Part shown: piece by piece, positions 57,231 to 64,000 of the stretch
Layout of the letters: each line of letters opens with the position of its first letter
Position numbering within the stretch: position 1 is the first letter of the stretch
NCBI RefSeq assembly: GCF_018476885.1
Contig: NZ_JAHCVJ010000012.1
Location: 1-64,000 of the forward strand
Origin: Geoanaerobacter pelophilus
Lineage (GTDB): Bacteria; Desulfobacterota; Desulfuromonadia; Geobacterales; DSM-12255
Length of the DNA: 64,000 bases
Direction of reading: 5' to 3'
Made by a program: the position numbers and the translations under genes
The notes under the pieces: generated by a model
What the model was told of the DNA's origin: nothing
Seen by the model: only the letters and a program-made list of their open reading frames with translations
The model's database searches: none

Positions 57231-57379
57231 GAGATGAATAACTGATCCAAGCATGATCGCAAGAGACTTAGCCCAACAACTTATGAAGATCCTCTGTAGA
57301 GTTCACAGAATTGACTGATTGAATACAGCGGGGAATAATTTGCCGGCAAGTAACACCCTAAACAGTTGGGTACACCTAT

Positions 57380-60049
57380 ATGAACTGCATATATCGTTAT
57401 CTGCTTGCAATGTGTGTGTCGATACTGGTTTTATCCAATATCCAATTGGCAACCGCCGCTGAAGTAACCAGAATCACACTGGAGAACGGGCTTCGGGTAG
57501 TAATCGTACAGAATGCTCTCGCCCCGGTAGTCACGATTCAACTCAATTATCTGGTTGGTTCTAATGATGCGCCGGACGGTTTTCCCGGAACAGCCCATGC
57601 GCTTGAACATATGATGTTCAGAGGTAGCCCTGGAATGACTGCCGACCAGCTTGCTGCCATCAATGCTGCAATGGGGGGCGAATGTAATGCCGAGACCCAG
57701 CAGACCGTGACTCAATATTTCTGCACCGTACCGACCAATGCATTCGAAACAGCTCTTAAAGTCGAGTCTCTCAGAATGAAAGCACTACTTGCTACCGATG
57801 AGTTGTGGCGGGAAGAGAGAGGAGCGATTGAGCAGGAGGTTGCGCGTGATCTGTCAAGTCCAATGTATCTTCTATTCACGCAATTGCTTGAGAAGTTGTT
57901 CAAAGGAACACCCTACGAACATGATGCCTTGGGGACCCGTCCCTCGTTCGAGAAGACGAAAGCCGCAATGCTGCGGCGATTCCATCGTGACTGGTATGTG
58001 CCAAACAACGCCGTCCTGATAATTGTCGGCGATATCGATCCTCAGAGGGCCATCGTTGCGGCTCGAAGAGACTTTGAAAACATACCTGCCCGAAAGCTTC
58101 CAGAACGAAACGAAGTCAGGTTAAGAGCATTGTCTCCTTCATCTATCCGCATGAACTCAAACTTGCCCGATCAAATCGCCGTCGTCGCCTATCGTTTCCC
58201 GGGCTCCGACAGTCCTGATTATGCCGCAGGTCAATTGCTTGCGGATCTCCTTGCAAGTCAGCGGGCAGAACTATACTCGTTGGTAACTCAAGGCAAATCG
58301 CTTAGTGCCGATTTTGCATTAGCACCACTTCCGAAAGCATCTGCAGGGTATGTTGTTGTGACAGCGCCCCATGATGGTAATGGGGAAGAGCTGCTTGGTC
58401 TAATCAAAAATATCATTTCAGGGTATGTTCGCGATGGGGTGCCAGAAGAGTTGGTTGAGTCAGCCCGAATGCACGAAATTGCCTCTACCGAATTCCAGAA
58501 AAACTCCATAGAAGGTCTCGCGTCAGCATGGTCACAGGCTGTTGCAATCGAAGGACGTAACGCTCCTGGAGATGATATTGAAGCTATCAGAAAGGTTACC
58601 GTAGCCGATGTTAACCGAGTCGCACGCCAATATTTGCAAAACGATAGTGCAATTACCGCGCTTCTCGTCCCTGCAGTCAACGGGAAAGCTGTTACTGTCC
58701 AAGGAGGGAGGAGCAAAGAAGCCTTCAGTAAACGAAACGTGAAACATATCAAGTTACCCAGGTGGGCAAGAGATCTTTCCGGTTTGCCCGATGTTGAGGC
58801 AATAAAACGTGAGAACCCCGCAGATTTCATCCTGGACAACGGCCTGAGAGTCATAGTCCGTACAATCAGGTCGAGTCAAAGTATTGGTCTTTATGGAATG
58901 GTGCGAACAAGGCCGGAGATTCAGGTGCCAGAAGGTAAGGAAGGCGTAGACTCTGTCATGAACGAGCTTTTTTCATATGGGACCACGTCATTGAGTCGAA
59001 TCGACCTATTAAAGGGATATGACGACATTGCGGCAGATGCTTCGGCCGGGACCAGTTTCTCGCTTCAGGCTTTGTCATCTCATTTTGACCGGGGAGTCGA
59101 GCTGCTTGCTGATAACCTTCTGCGCCCCTTGTTTCCAATCGATGCATTTAACATTGTACGTCAGGAATTGTCCGGTGAGTTGACTGGCTTGCTAAAAAGC
59201 CCTGCGTGGGTTGCCGGACAGTCGATGAAGAAACTCCTGTATCCCAAAAACGACCCCGTCTTGCGGCATGCCACTTCATCATCGGTTGCTGCGCTCACTT
59301 TGAATGATGTGACGTCTTATTATCGTACGGTTTTTCGTCCTGATATGACAACGATTGTTATAGTAGGTGACATAGGAGCGGACGAGGCAAGGAAAACTAT
59401 CTCTAGGTATTTCGGAATGTGGAAAGCCACCGGCCCAAAACCTTTGATTGATCTACCGTCAGTACCGGACAGCAGGAGTGGATCAATTTTGGTGCCGGAC
59501 CCCTCCAGAGTACAGGCTGAGGTGGAGTTGTCGGAGACCCTGCGATTGAAACGCAAGGACCAGGATTTCTACCCATTTCAGGTGGGCATGCATGTATTGT
59601 CGGGAGGATTTTACGCAACCCGCCTTTACCGGGAGTTGCGCGAGAAAACCGGGCTAGTTTATAACGTCGACTCTTCTCTTGAAGCCAGTAAAACCAGATC
59701 AGTATTAAGTATCATATTCGGTTCAGATGCACCCAAAATTCATAGGGCTCGTTCCTTAATAAAAAGAGAATTATCCTTGATGCAAAAACAGCTGGTCACT
59801 GACGCGGAACTACATCAGGCAAAGCAACTCATGCTCAATCAGTTGGCTCTTTCTGGTAGCAGCACACAAGGGATTGCCGGTGAATTGTTGCACCTCGTTC
59901 GAAATGGACTGCCTCTTGATGAGCCATATAGTGCTGCCAGGCGTTATCAAAAAGTTACCTCTCAGGAAATTCGTAAGGCATTCAGGCGTTGGGTGCGACC
60001 CGATAGTTTTTCAGAGGTGATTCGTGGACCGTCACAGCCAACACGCTAA
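57380..60049 (+). CDS. M16-family zinc protease (two-domain)
   Basis: 889 residues. Signal peptide (MCVSILVLSNIQLATA), N-terminal M16 domain with the inverted zinc motif H73-x2-E76-H77 (HALEHMMF) and the downstream Glu in EERGAIEQE; a second M16-like half from about 470 (DFILDNGLRVIVRT) that lacks HxxEH (expected of the inactive half). Periplasmic peptidase of the pitrilysin group. The gene stands 150 bp after the cytochrome operon. Confidence 0.9.
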   Translation: MNCIYRYLLAMCVSILVLSNIQLATAAEVTRITLENGLRVVIVQNALAPVVTIQLNYLVGSNDAPDGFPGTAHALEHMMFRGSPGMTADQLAAINAAMGGECNAETQQTVTQYFCTVPTNAFETALKVESLRMKALLATDELWREERGAIEQEVARDLSSPMYLLFTQLLEKLFKGTPYEHDALGTRPSFEKTKAAMLRRFHRDWYVPNNAVLIIVGDIDPQRAIVAARRDFENIPARKLPERNEVRLRALSPSSIRMNSNLPDQIAVVAYRFPGSDSPDYAAGQLLADLLASQRAELYSLVTQGKSLSADFALAPLPKASAGYVVVTAPHDGNGEELLGLIKNIISGYVRDGVPEELVESARMHEIASTEFQKNSIEGLASAWSQAVAIEGRNAPGDDIEAIRKVTVADVNRVARQYLQNDSAITALLVPAVNGKAVTVQGGRSKEAFSKRNVKHIKLPRWARDLSGLPDVEAIKRENPADFILDNGLRVIVRTIRSSQSIGLYGMVRTRPEIQVPEGKEGVDSVMNELFSYGTTSLSRIDLLKGYDDIAADASAGTSFSLQALSSHFDRGVELLADNLLRPLFPIDAFNIVRQELSGELTGLLKSPAWVAGQSMKKLLYPKNDPVLRHATSSSVAALTLNDVTSYYRTVFRPDMTTIVIVGDIGADEARKTISRYFGMWKATGPKPLIDLPSVPDSRSGSILVPDPSRVQAEVELSETLRLKRKDQDFYPFQVGMHVLSGGFYATRLYRELREKTGLVYNVDSSLEASKTRSVLSIIFGSDAPKIHRARSLIKRELSLMQKQLVTDAELHQAKQLMLNQLALSGSSTQGIAGELLHLVRNGLPLDEPYSAARRYQKVTSQEIRKAFRRWVRPDSFSEVIRGPSQPTR

Positions 60050-60447
60050 GATATAGATGATTATCGCTACAACAGCAACCCGCTAACGGGTTAATCAGTG
60101 AGTCGTTCTTCATGTTGTTGCTTAACGTTCTTTATAGATCGTGGTCATGCTGTCGAAGATATTTCGATGCATGGAGTCCATTGTCTGCTGGCTGTGGAAG
60201 TAATGAAGCGATGGTTCTTCCGCAGTTTTGCCGCAGAGTGAAGCGGGATGGAGGTTGCTTATTTCATGAGGAATAAAGGGACTTTATTATCTCAGGATTT
60301 GGGGATCAGATTAGAAAGGTAAGAACTTTATTGTCAATGTAAGGACTTAATTGTCTCCGGACAACTTCTTGGTAAATGAAATTCTCACCTGTTGCAAGTC
60401 TGTACAGTTATTATTGCCGGGCATTTTAGTAACAGGGGAGAGTGAAG
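60050..60447. other. Gene-free stretch with direct repeats
   Basis: No gene seen. AACCCGctaaCGGGTT (60075-60090) is a small hairpin after the protease gene. Three AAGGACTTTATTGTC-like direct repeats lie at 60274-60355. Confidence 0.5.
60274..60355 (+). repeat. Direct repeats of AAGGACTTtATTGTC
   Basis: TAAAGGGACTTTATTATC (60274-60291), TAAGAACTTTATTGTC (60320-60335) and TAAGGACTTAATTGTC (60340-60355); the last two are 20 bp apart. They could be a degenerate insertion-sequence end of the multi-repeat type or regulator-binding sites for the next gene. Confidence 0.5.
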
Positions 60448-60888
60448 ATGAAAAAGAGAGAGCTTGTTCTTGTGGAAACCCTCAAGAAAGTGAAAGACTT
60501 GAGAGAGAAAGGTTACGAGGGATATGCAGAAAAGGTCAGAGATTCATTGACTGTGAAACGGAACATGATCGAATTCAGTTCTTGGGACAAATCGCTTGAG
60601 AGGGCGTTCAATCTAATTTGGGATTGCATCGATAACGACGCACCGATTGACTACCTTGAAACTTATTTGATTGACTGCATGTACGTGGAAGAGGCTGATC
60701 TGATCGACGCTGACAAGTCTGGCATAATGGAGACGGATCCGGATTATTTCTTTACAACGCGTGGTTATGTGTATGCATACGGCGAAGTGCTTGCAATTCT
60801 ACAGAGTGTCCGGGAAAAATGGACACTTAAATCTTGGGATCTGATAACGACTTTAGAAACCATCGGGCAATCCGAATTGCCTCTTTAG
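60448..60888 (+). CDS. Hypothetical acidic protein
   Basis: 146 residues from the ATG at 60448 (GGGGAG upstream). Helical N-terminus (KKVKDLREKGYEGYAEKVRDSL), many acidic residues and aromatic pairs, no signal peptide, no recognised family. The stop is followed by a strong terminator, so it is a single-gene unit preceded by three direct repeats. Confidence 0.55.
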   Translation: MKKRELVLVETLKKVKDLREKGYEGYAEKVRDSLTVKRNMIEFSSWDKSLERAFNLIWDCIDNDAPIDYLETYLIDCMYVEEADLIDADKSGIMETDPDYFFTTRGYVYAYGEVLAILQSVREKWTLKSWDLITTLETIGQSELPL

Positions 60889-60932
60889 TCGATGGGGATC
60901 TTACATCAATCTAAACGATAAAATGTTTCATG

Positions 60933-60980
60933 AAAAGCACAGATTGAATATCAAATTCATTAACAATCTGTGCTTTTTTT
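60933..60980 (+). terminator. Strong rho-independent terminator
   Basis: AAAAGCACAGATTG (60933-60946) pairs with CAATCTGTGCTTTT (60964-60977), then further Ts. Confidence 0.9.
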
Positions 60981-61106
60981 GTACCTTATTTTCTGGAAAA
61001 CATGGTAAATATGTATAACATGTCTCAATGATTCAGGTCAGGTAACTCGACGTAATTATTGCAAGTTACTGAAAATGCTCAACTAATCGGGAGGGCTCCC
61101 CAAGCC

Positions 61107-61151
61107 CTCATAACCCGAAGGTCACAGGTTCAAATCCTGTCCCCGCAACCA
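61107..61151 (+). pseudogene. 3' half of a tRNA-fMet-like gene
   Basis: CTCATAACCCGA carries anticodon CAT and the 3' anticodon stem, then AAGGTC, T-arm ACAGG-TTCAAAT-CCTGT, acceptor strand CCCCGCA, A and CCA (61149-61151). This closely follows bacterial initiator tRNA. The 5' half is absent: no TGCGGGG acceptor strand or D-arm is found in the expected 76 nt. A TCGGG at 61087 could be a displaced 5' anticodon-stem piece. Such 3' fragments are typical attachment-site duplicates left by integrases. Confidence 0.7.
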
Positions 61152-61159
61152 AATAATTT

Positions 61160-61195
61160 AAGGGACTTAAGCTTAATAGCTTAAGTCCCTTTTCT
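61160..61195 (+). terminator. Terminator after the tRNA fragment
   Basis: AAGGGACTTAAGC-ttaata-GCTTAAGTCCCTT (13-bp perfect stem) followed by TTCTTTT, as normally found behind tRNA genes. Confidence 0.88.
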
Positions 61196-61659
61196 TTTAC
61201 CAGTCGTGAAATTTGCAACACTGCCCTACAGAAATACTCTGTTATTGAGGTGCAAGAGCAGCACACATAAAGAGAAATAACGGCAGGAATAGCATAAAAA
61301 AATATGTCAGGCTTGAGTGCTGAAAATTTACTTTGATGCCCCTTGTAAATTAATTTTTGTGAATCCGGGGTTTTTACATTGTTGGATTATGGTGTATAGT
61401 AAAAGTGTATTTGGTGAGACGGATCTTATTTCCATAAAATGGCAAGCATGAGTTCAGCGCACGATAAAAGAACTTGTTGTGTTGCTGTTGGGTGTAAGTA
61501 AGGAAATGGCTGGCTTAAGAGAGAAAAAACCCTTCCTCTAAACTTCCCAAGTACTGGCTGTAAATGTTAAAACTTCAGTTTCGGAGTTAAGTTAAAGCAT
61601 CCTGCCTGCTAAGACCAATAAAGAATAGCCTTACAATTCAATAAAAGAGGGATCGCCGG
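61196..61659. other. Gene-free stretch
   Basis: About 460 bp, AT-rich. The longest frames are short and lack ribosome sites. I see no RNA gene or repeat here. Confidence 0.5.
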
Positions 61660-62025
61660 ATGAATTCTAAAAACTTAGTTTCTGATTACAAGCAACTCGA
61701 CAGTATCAGCGCTACCTGCAATGAAATAAAGCAAGTGCTTATCGAACACCTTGATAAAACCACCAATGAGCAATATAAGTCAGATATTGAAAAAGACTTA
61801 GTGACGCTTGAAAACTTGAAATTAATAATGGTAGCTGTGAAAGAAGATATTGAATCGGATAAAGTTGGTGCCTGTACGGAATTGGTATTGAGGATAGCTG
61901 CTAATGATTTCAAGAATAAATTAAATATTATACCTGAGAAAAAAACTCTTATAAAAATGATGGTACAACATCTTAACGAACTGCATCGTAATATTTTGCA
62001 CTTTACAATAAGACGTGCTCAATGA
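61660..62025 (+). CDS. Hypothetical helical protein
   Basis: 121 residues, strongly helical and charged (NEIKQVLIEHLDKTTNEQYKSD, IEKDLVTLENLKLIMVAVK), no signal peptide, no recognised domain; the tail has RNILHFTIRRAQ. GAGGG 10 nt before the ATG is a modest ribosome site. No operon partners. AT-rich compared with the rest of the window, perhaps acquired. Confidence 0.5.
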   Translation: MNSKNLVSDYKQLDSISATCNEIKQVLIEHLDKTTNEQYKSDIEKDLVTLENLKLIMVAVKEDIESDKVGACTELVLRIAANDFKNKLNIIPEKKTLIKMMVQHLNELHRNILHFTIRRAQ

Positions 62026-62200
62026 ATCAAGAATCCAGAACATCATAAATCTGTTATTATTGGCAACTCAGGACGATGCACAGCTCGATTCCAAGTCACA
62101 TAATAATTAAGCTGTTTGAATTTCATCCAGGCATGTGCAGAGCCAATACATTTATTGGACACACATGTTAAAAAAGTCCTTATAAATCAATGATAATAAC

Positions 62201-62217
62201 TTGGCACTGTTTTAGCT
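62201..62217 (+). promoter_or_regulatory. Sigma54-type promoter of a small RNA
   Basis: TTGGCACTGTTTTAGCT: GG at 62203-62204 (-25/-24) and GC at 62215-62216 (-13/-12), the exact sigma54 spacing and close to consensus TTGGCACG-N4-TTGCW. Predicted start at about 62228. Confidence 0.7.
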
Positions 62218-62227
62218 TATAAAAAGA

Positions 62228-62304
62228 CAACAGGAAGATAGTTGATACAACAATCTTCCTCCTTTCTCGCCCCTGTGCTCCCCTCCTGCACAGGGGCATT
62301 TTTT
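62228..62304 (+). ncRNA. Putative sigma54-dependent small RNA (about 77 nt)
   Basis: Between the sigma54-type promoter and a strong terminator there is no open frame. The transcript would fold into hairpin 1, AGGAAGAT-A-GTT-gatac-AAC-A-ATCTTCCT (62232-62260), a pyrimidine-rich linker (CCTTTCTC) and a terminator hairpin, GCCCCTGTGC-n9-GCACAGGGGC (62269-62297), followed by ATTTTTT. No Rfam family recognised. The linker could pair with ribosome-binding sites. Confidence 0.6.
62269..62304 (+). terminator. Terminator of the small RNA
   Basis: GCCCCTGTGC (62269-62278), 9-nt loop, GCACAGGGGC (62288-62297), then ATTTTTT. Confidence 0.9.
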
Positions 62305-62353
62305 GTCACTGGTTAACTCAATGCTGAGCATGAAATCAAGGCTTAGCCCAGTG

Positions 62354-62728
62354 CTATTTCAGAGAATGCAAGCCAATCATGTTGCCCTCGGTGTCATAGG
62401 CCAACGCAATAAAACCATACTCACCGATAGACCATTTTTCGCGATGGATCTTCCCCCCTGCAGCAATTATCCGAGCCTGCTCAACGGCACAGTCGTCACA
62501 GCTGAAGTAAATTATGGTGCTGTTGCCACCTGAAGATACCCCCTCCATTTTAACTAATGCCCCACCAGCTCCCCACCTGCCCATTTCCATGGGGAAGGCC
62601 CACAACTCCAGGTCCGGACTGTTCAAACGCTCCAACTTGAGCTGAAAGACCGACTCATAAAACTCCTTAGCTCGCTTCATGTCTTGCACGTATATCTCGA
62701 ACCAACATCCAATATTGGGTTTTTCCAT
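62354..62728 (-). CDS. VOC-family (glyoxalase/bleomycin-resistance-like) protein
   Basis: 124 residues from the ATG at 62728 (GGAGA upstream; the longer frame to 62782 lacks a site). One VOC module pair: WFEIYVQDMKRAKEFYESVF and then IYFSCDDCAVEQARIIAAGGKIH, ending YGFIALAYDTEGNMIGLHS with a putative metal-ligand Glu/His. Family members bind metal and diverse substrates; the substrate is unknown. Confidence 0.85.
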   Translation of the reverse strand: MEKPNIGCWFEIYVQDMKRAKEFYESVFQLKLERLNSPDLELWAFPMEMGRWGAGGALVKMEGVSSGGNSTIIYFSCDDCAVEQARIIAAGGKIHREKWSIGEYGFIALAYDTEGNMIGLHSLK

Positions 62729-62823
62729 GACATTTCTCCTTTCAACACCACATTCAGCTTCTAAGGATATTCTACTCCTCATTAAGTGTTGATTGAAGGG
62801 TAAATGTTCATGAATAGATCTGC

Positions 62824-63156
62824 TTAATAGCCTTTCCCCAGGCTCTGAATGTGTCTGACCCGGCCATTTTTGAGTGTTATCTGATACTGAAACTGGTTCG
62901 GCCCGAAATTGAAGATCCAGTCCTCAATATCATTGGTGATGATGGTCCGGTACTGTCGATTGCCGTTAATGGTAACAGCCTCCCTCTGTGATCCAGAAGC
63001 AGGTTCGCCGCACTTATTCAGCACTTCACCAGCGGTACTGCCAATGGAGATAATTGCAGCACCACATCTCAAGGTGTCTCTGTCATCGGCAAGAGCCGGG
63101 GGGATAGCAAGCGTTAGCAAGCCCACGGTGGTTATCAGTGTGTACAGCCTGGTCAT
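62824..63156 (-). CDS. DUF2845-family periplasmic protein
   Basis: 110 residues. Signal peptide (LITTVGLLTLAIPPALA) and a core with LRCGAAIISIGSTAGEVLNKCGEP and WIFNFGPNQFQYQITLKNGRV, which matches DUF2845 (small BamE-like fold, two conserved cysteines). Location periplasmic; function unknown. A monocistronic unit. Confidence 0.78.
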   Translation of the reverse strand: MTRLYTLITTVGLLTLAIPPALADDRDTLRCGAAIISIGSTAGEVLNKCGEPASGSQREAVTINGNRQYRTIITNDIEDWIFNFGPNQFQYQITLKNGRVRHIQSLGKGY

Positions 63157-63310
63157 AGGGCGCCATCCTTATTCGCGATTTTTCTGAACATTACACTGTA
63201 AACCTTATCGCATGAACCTTGGCAATTCAAGAAACCCTGTACTGGTAGTGAAAAACGGGCATTATCTAAAAAGGATAGTAATATAATAGTTAGTATGCTA
63301 TCTATTTGGC

Positions 63311-63775
63311 ATGCCTATAGCCAATACAAAAATTGAGCGCATTAACCTGCTTTATCACCTTGGGCTTCTGACACGGCGCTGGCGTCAGGTGCTGGACAGT
63401 GAGTTTCAGGCTGTCGGCCTGACCGATGCTACCTGGCGGCCACTGCTGCATCTTCACCTGCTTGGCGACGGCGTACGCCAAAAGGATCTGGCTGCGTCCA
63501 TCGGCATTGAAGGGCCATCCCTGGTTCGCCTCATCGACACCCTGGTGAAAAAGGGACTGATCCAGCGTTCGGAAGATGGTGTAGACCGGCGCGCCAAGCA
63601 GCTCACGCTGACCACCGAGGGTCAAATCGTTGTAGCCCGGATACGAGAGATTGTCACACAGCTCGAAAAGGAGTTGCTCAGCCCCTTCAGCGACAGCGAG
63701 ATTGACCGGTTCGGACAGTTCATCAAGACCTTGGAATTAGCGGTAAGTGAGGTCCGGATGCGGGGCAAGCAATGA
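63311..63775 (+). CDS. MarR/SlyA-family transcription regulator
   Basis: 154 residues. Winged-helix MarR fold: TDATWRPLLHLHLLGDGVRQKDLAASIGIEGPSLVRLIDTL, wing SEDGVDRRAKQLTLTTEG. No strong ribosome site before the ATG. Divergent from DUF2845. Regulators of this type usually control adjacent efflux or oxidoreductase genes; any target would lie to the right, partly outside the window. Confidence 0.88.
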   Translation: MPIANTKIERINLLYHLGLLTRRWRQVLDSEFQAVGLTDATWRPLLHLHLLGDGVRQKDLAASIGIEGPSLVRLIDTLVKKGLIQRSEDGVDRRAKQLTLTTEGQIVVARIREIVTQLEKELLSPFSDSEIDRFGQFIKTLELAVSEVRMRGKQ

Positions 63776-64000
63776 ACGGTCGCACCCTGCAGTGCCTGTA
63801 CATCTCATTCTCATGATCGGCATGATTGCCCTGTGTTATCGCCGGACAGTCTTTGGGGCAATGACTTCATTAAATGCAAAGGGTCAGAGGATGGCATCAA
63901 GCAGCAATCTTCCTCTAACAAGCGCAAAACATCATGAAAATTCTGACACTTAATTGCTTGAGTCATTCGATAAAATACCACCTCTTTACCTGGGAGGGAA
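63776..64000. other. No supported gene at window end
   Basis: The frames present are short. One (from 63773, MNGRTLQC...) begins like a gene overlapping the MarR stop but ends after 14 codons; another frame holds a membrane-like segment (HLILMIGMIALCYRR). A broken gene is possible. Confidence 0.3.

Noticed and set aside
61438-61500. 20-codon peptide with paired cysteines (MASMSSAHDKRTCC...)
   Set aside because: No ribosome site and no context; chance frame in an AT-rich stretch.
1-64000. CRISPR array, rRNA operon, complete tRNA genes
   Set aside because: Looked for regularly spaced direct repeats and conserved RNA cores; only the IS21 terminal repeats, the propeller-coding repeats and a tRNA 3' fragment were found.

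Overview
The window looks like chromosome of a Geobacter-type bacterium (Desulfuromonadia/Geobacterales). The reasons are a triheme c7-type cytochrome next to a monoheme cytochrome, sensors of the Tll0287-like (DUF3365) type, sigma54/NtrC-type regulation, a CZB-domain chemoreceptor, UGA-encoded selenoproteins and many metal(loid)-handling genes. This is inferred from gene content; no rRNA or other taxonomic marker is present.

Layout. 1-4857: the tail end of a prophage (tape-measure C-terminus, a tail protein with an inserted seven-repeat propeller, another virion protein). 5096-11390: a more GC-rich mobile segment with a tyrosine recombinase, an AlpA-like regulator, two HD-fold proteins, a small repressor with operators in and near a consensus promoter, and an HNH endonuclease. 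11420-12216: a scar where an ftsZ-like fragment abuts a truncated, frameshifted heme-sensor gene. 12273-13715: a PAS histidine kinase. 13886-19377: a leftward run of twelve small redox/sulfur/metalloid genes (NifX-like, DUF134, methyltransferase, rhodanese, DUF302, ACR3/BASS-like permease, thioredoxin-like, CcdA, OsmC). 19710-23577: Pal-like lipoprotein, TPR protein and a half-size TauE/SafE permease.

23641-29641: an IS21-family element of about 6 kb. Its multi-repeat ends enclose istA/istB and also seven passenger genes: arsR, a nucleoside phosphorylase, a UGA-containing thioredoxin-like selenoprotein, two methyltransferases, a CGGC-domain protein and a J-domain protein. 29727-35507: a sigma54-controlled envelope module (two small secreted peptides, a beta-barrel, a two-component system, a DUF4405 membrane protein). 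35628-41000: a second metalloid island (methyltransferase, degenerate J-domain protein, FmdB, a TauE/SafE remnant, arsR, a DUF2703 pseudogene, ArsP-like permease, CDF-like protein, rhodanese, mini-thioredoxin, second selenoprotein). 41000-47850: ECF sigma/anti-sigma/CnrX-like sensor followed by a TolC-MFP-ABC exporter and another methyltransferase/J-domain pair.

47894-60049: a hemerythrin remnant, an MCP, and an envelope-stress group (two L,D-transpeptidases, HtrA, YfdX, MRJP-like lipoprotein, two cytochromes c, M16 protease). 60448-64000: sparse, with a tRNA-fMet 3' fragment, a probable sigma54-driven small RNA, a VOC protein, DUF2845 and MarR.

The most interesting signal is the pair of near-identical thioredoxin-like genes at 27368 and 40713. 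Each has an in-frame UGA as the first residue of a UxxC motif, followed by a hairpin with an AGGU loop. The two hairpins differ by a compensatory base-pair change, as expected for a bacterial SECIS. One copy is transposon cargo in what looks like a SAM-methylation/thiol-redox metalloid module; the other ends in a tail apparently recombined from the CGGC gene.
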